64,000 bases of DNA, from NCBI RefSeq assembly GCF_910592395.1, contig NC_088314.1, positions 4,898,001 to 4,962,000 of the forward strand, in the 5' to 3' direction. Each line of letters begins with the position of its first letter. Positions within the stretch are counted from its first letter, which is position 1. The DNA is from Lineus longissimus. Lineage: Eukaryota; Nemertea; Pilidiophora; Heteronemertea; Lineidae. The position numbers were made by a program, and so were the translations under genes. Below are positions 62,196 to 64,000 of this stretch, one piece after another. The notes under the pieces are model-generated. The model did not search any database and was not told where the DNA came from. It worked only from the letters and a program-made list of their open reading frames with translations.

Positions 62196-64000
62196 CCAGA
62201 ACACTTCTCTGCATTTGTTGTGTCGTATACTGTCAGAAAAGGACTTCTGTGTTGGAAAAACATGTTATCAAAACCAAAAATCAAAACCGATAACGAACTT
62301 GTTCTGTGCTCTGTCTCATAGAAGAGTGTTGTCAACTACACCAGGCAAAAGGTTGACTTGTGGGACATTTATACCCAGTTCAGTGCGCAGAAAGGTTCAT
62401 CATGCATCAGCTACATGACGATGACAGTAGTAATAATATATCTGTCATGCTAACTGCAGATATACAAGAGGATGGTCGTCATATCTTCAAGTCGTGAGCA
62501 AATTCTAATGTGTTTATTCGCTTTGCAGTGAAGCTTCCCTATCGAGAAAGAATGGTGAAGTTCCTATTTCCTAGATATCACTGATTCCTAGTCACATGTA
62601 GCTCGGTACAACTGATGTGAGGAGAAAAACTGTGTGTTCAAGTGTGCTGAGCAGACATTCTGGGGATACCATCTTGATTTGAACTGTGCTGATATTCAAT
62701 TCAAGTGATCCTAGAGGAATTATCATAAACTTAGTTTGAGTGTGTTCTGAGCAATTCTAGGAAGTGACTTTCTTATCTTTATTGAATGGATCAAAAATGG
62801 AAAACAATTTGAAGTTTTCCATTTTTGAACTGATTCAGTATGGACTAACCTTATTCTTATCCAAATGCTTGCATGTGTTTCCCATTCTTGCACGGAAAAG
62901 TTACGATTTATTTTGTGAAAGTGTCAGGCAGTGTGAGCTATTTGTATTCTTATTCTTGTACTTTTTGGAAGGTTATGAATGATCGACGGGCCTGGTTAAT
63001 TCTAGTGGATCTTGGCCAAAAAGTGATTTCTATTTTACGGTGATGTGTTAATTCTAGTTGGGGAACCAAATATGTAAATGGTTGGCCAGGCCAGTCAGCA
63101 TTCTCTTTGGATATGTCGACATATTCTGTATTGGATATGTGTAAATTATATTGTGATCATTCTAAGTTGTGGGCAGTGGAAGTTGGGGTTGTGTCGAATT
63201 ATCAGTCGAAGTGGATATAGCCCTGTCTTTGATGACTGGCTTGTCATTAAAACCATTGTCATTTGTGTGTATTCTATATGAGGAAGTGTTGTGTATATTA
63301 TTTCCTATCCTTCGTGAATTCAATCACTTAATTCAGTAAATGGGAACTCGTGATTTCCTTGGATAAACCATTCTAATTGTGTTTTGATGGTGAAGTTTTT
63401 CCTTGGAAGCATCATCAACCAAGTGGTGTGTCACTTAAATAAACCAAAGTGCCTTGTTAAAAGACCAAGCTCTTCCTCCTGTGTAGGTGACTGTACCAAA
63501 TACAGTAAACTAAGAGTAAGACAGTGCTCTGCCTTATGGCGTAGATTGCCTGTCTCTGGCACGGCTTGGAAGCCAATGAAAAGAAACCAAATGAATGTGT
63601 ATTAATTCTGAAAGTACCCCATTTTGGAGCAATTGATTCGAGTTGGAAATGGGCCCTATCTCGACTTAGTGTTTCTCATATCAGTGTGTATTCAACATAG
63701 TATTTAGATGATATGGCGCTATAATGCCAATTCTAGATATAGGAAACCGTGTACATTAATGATGAATACCAAGTATATAATCTATAGCTCGAGGTGTGTG
63801 AACGATCTCTAATACTTATCATCATATTGGTGATTTGTTAGCATTGTTCAAGTTGACAACATCACTCGTCTGGCAATGCAAAAGGTGCGTTCAACTCATC
63901 GAAAGAGGAAAGTGTGGTAAAATTGATGGAGGAGCATGATTTTATTCTAGTTTGTGTGTACATGTAAAATATCTTGACGATGTCACGTTGTGTAACTTAA

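Larger units (their letters stand above)
60393..64000 (+). other. RBM15 3' UTR (probable) and right flank
   Basis: No coding segment seen. It holds a G-homopolymer near 60568-60582, a minisatellite at 61831-62195, and AATAAA signals at 61780-61785 and 63438-63443, either of which could end the transcript. Confidence 0.35.

Overview
This is eukaryotic (animal) genomic DNA: intron-rich, AT-rich between genes, with GT-AG introns, tandem repeats and small mobile elements. The gene set is a three-domain flagellar creatine kinase, a CNBD2-like cyclic-nucleotide protein, UBE2H, a NET1/ARHGEF3-type RhoGEF and a Spenito/RBM15 protein. This points to a marine invertebrate, either a non-vertebrate deuterostome or a lophotrochozoan. 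The use of creatine kinase rather than arginine kinase argues against arthropods. The species cannot be fixed from the sequence alone.

Layout. 1-2488 (-): the 5' part of an unrecognised gene, pieced together from small exons and running off the left edge. 3350-12501 (-): CNBD2-like gene, 13 coding exons, 673 aa, with a 5' UTR exon near 12.8-13.0 kb and a tRNA-derived SINE in one intron. 14730-22013 (-): triple-domain creatine kinase, 9 coding exons, 1214 aa, starting with a myristoylation-type N-terminus on a 22-nt micro-exon; a MITE-like element lies in an intron. 24186-25325 (-): unrecognised 369-aa protein with a repeated K-S-C-E-[DN] motif and a cupin-like C-terminus. 25.3-37.7 kb: gene-poor, with degenerate repeats and two weak candidate genes. 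37718-41258 (+): UBE2H, 7 exons, long 3' UTR. About 44.69-49.19 kb: a 69-bp satellite with higher-order structure. 51792-56844 (-): NET1-like RhoGEF, 10 exons. 57987-60392 (+): single-exon RBM15/Spenito, followed by a long 3' region with a minisatellite.

How the genes relate. CNBD2 and the flagellar creatine kinase are tandem on the same strand, and both families are known for roles in sperm motility (a cAMP sensor and a flagellar phosphagen shuttle), so the left third may be a male-germline neighbourhood. NET1 and RBM15 are head to head across about 1.1 kb. UBE2H and NET1 are tail to tail with the satellite between them. All exon boundaries were read by eye from splice consensus, reading-frame phase and protein-family expectation; no alignment was run.
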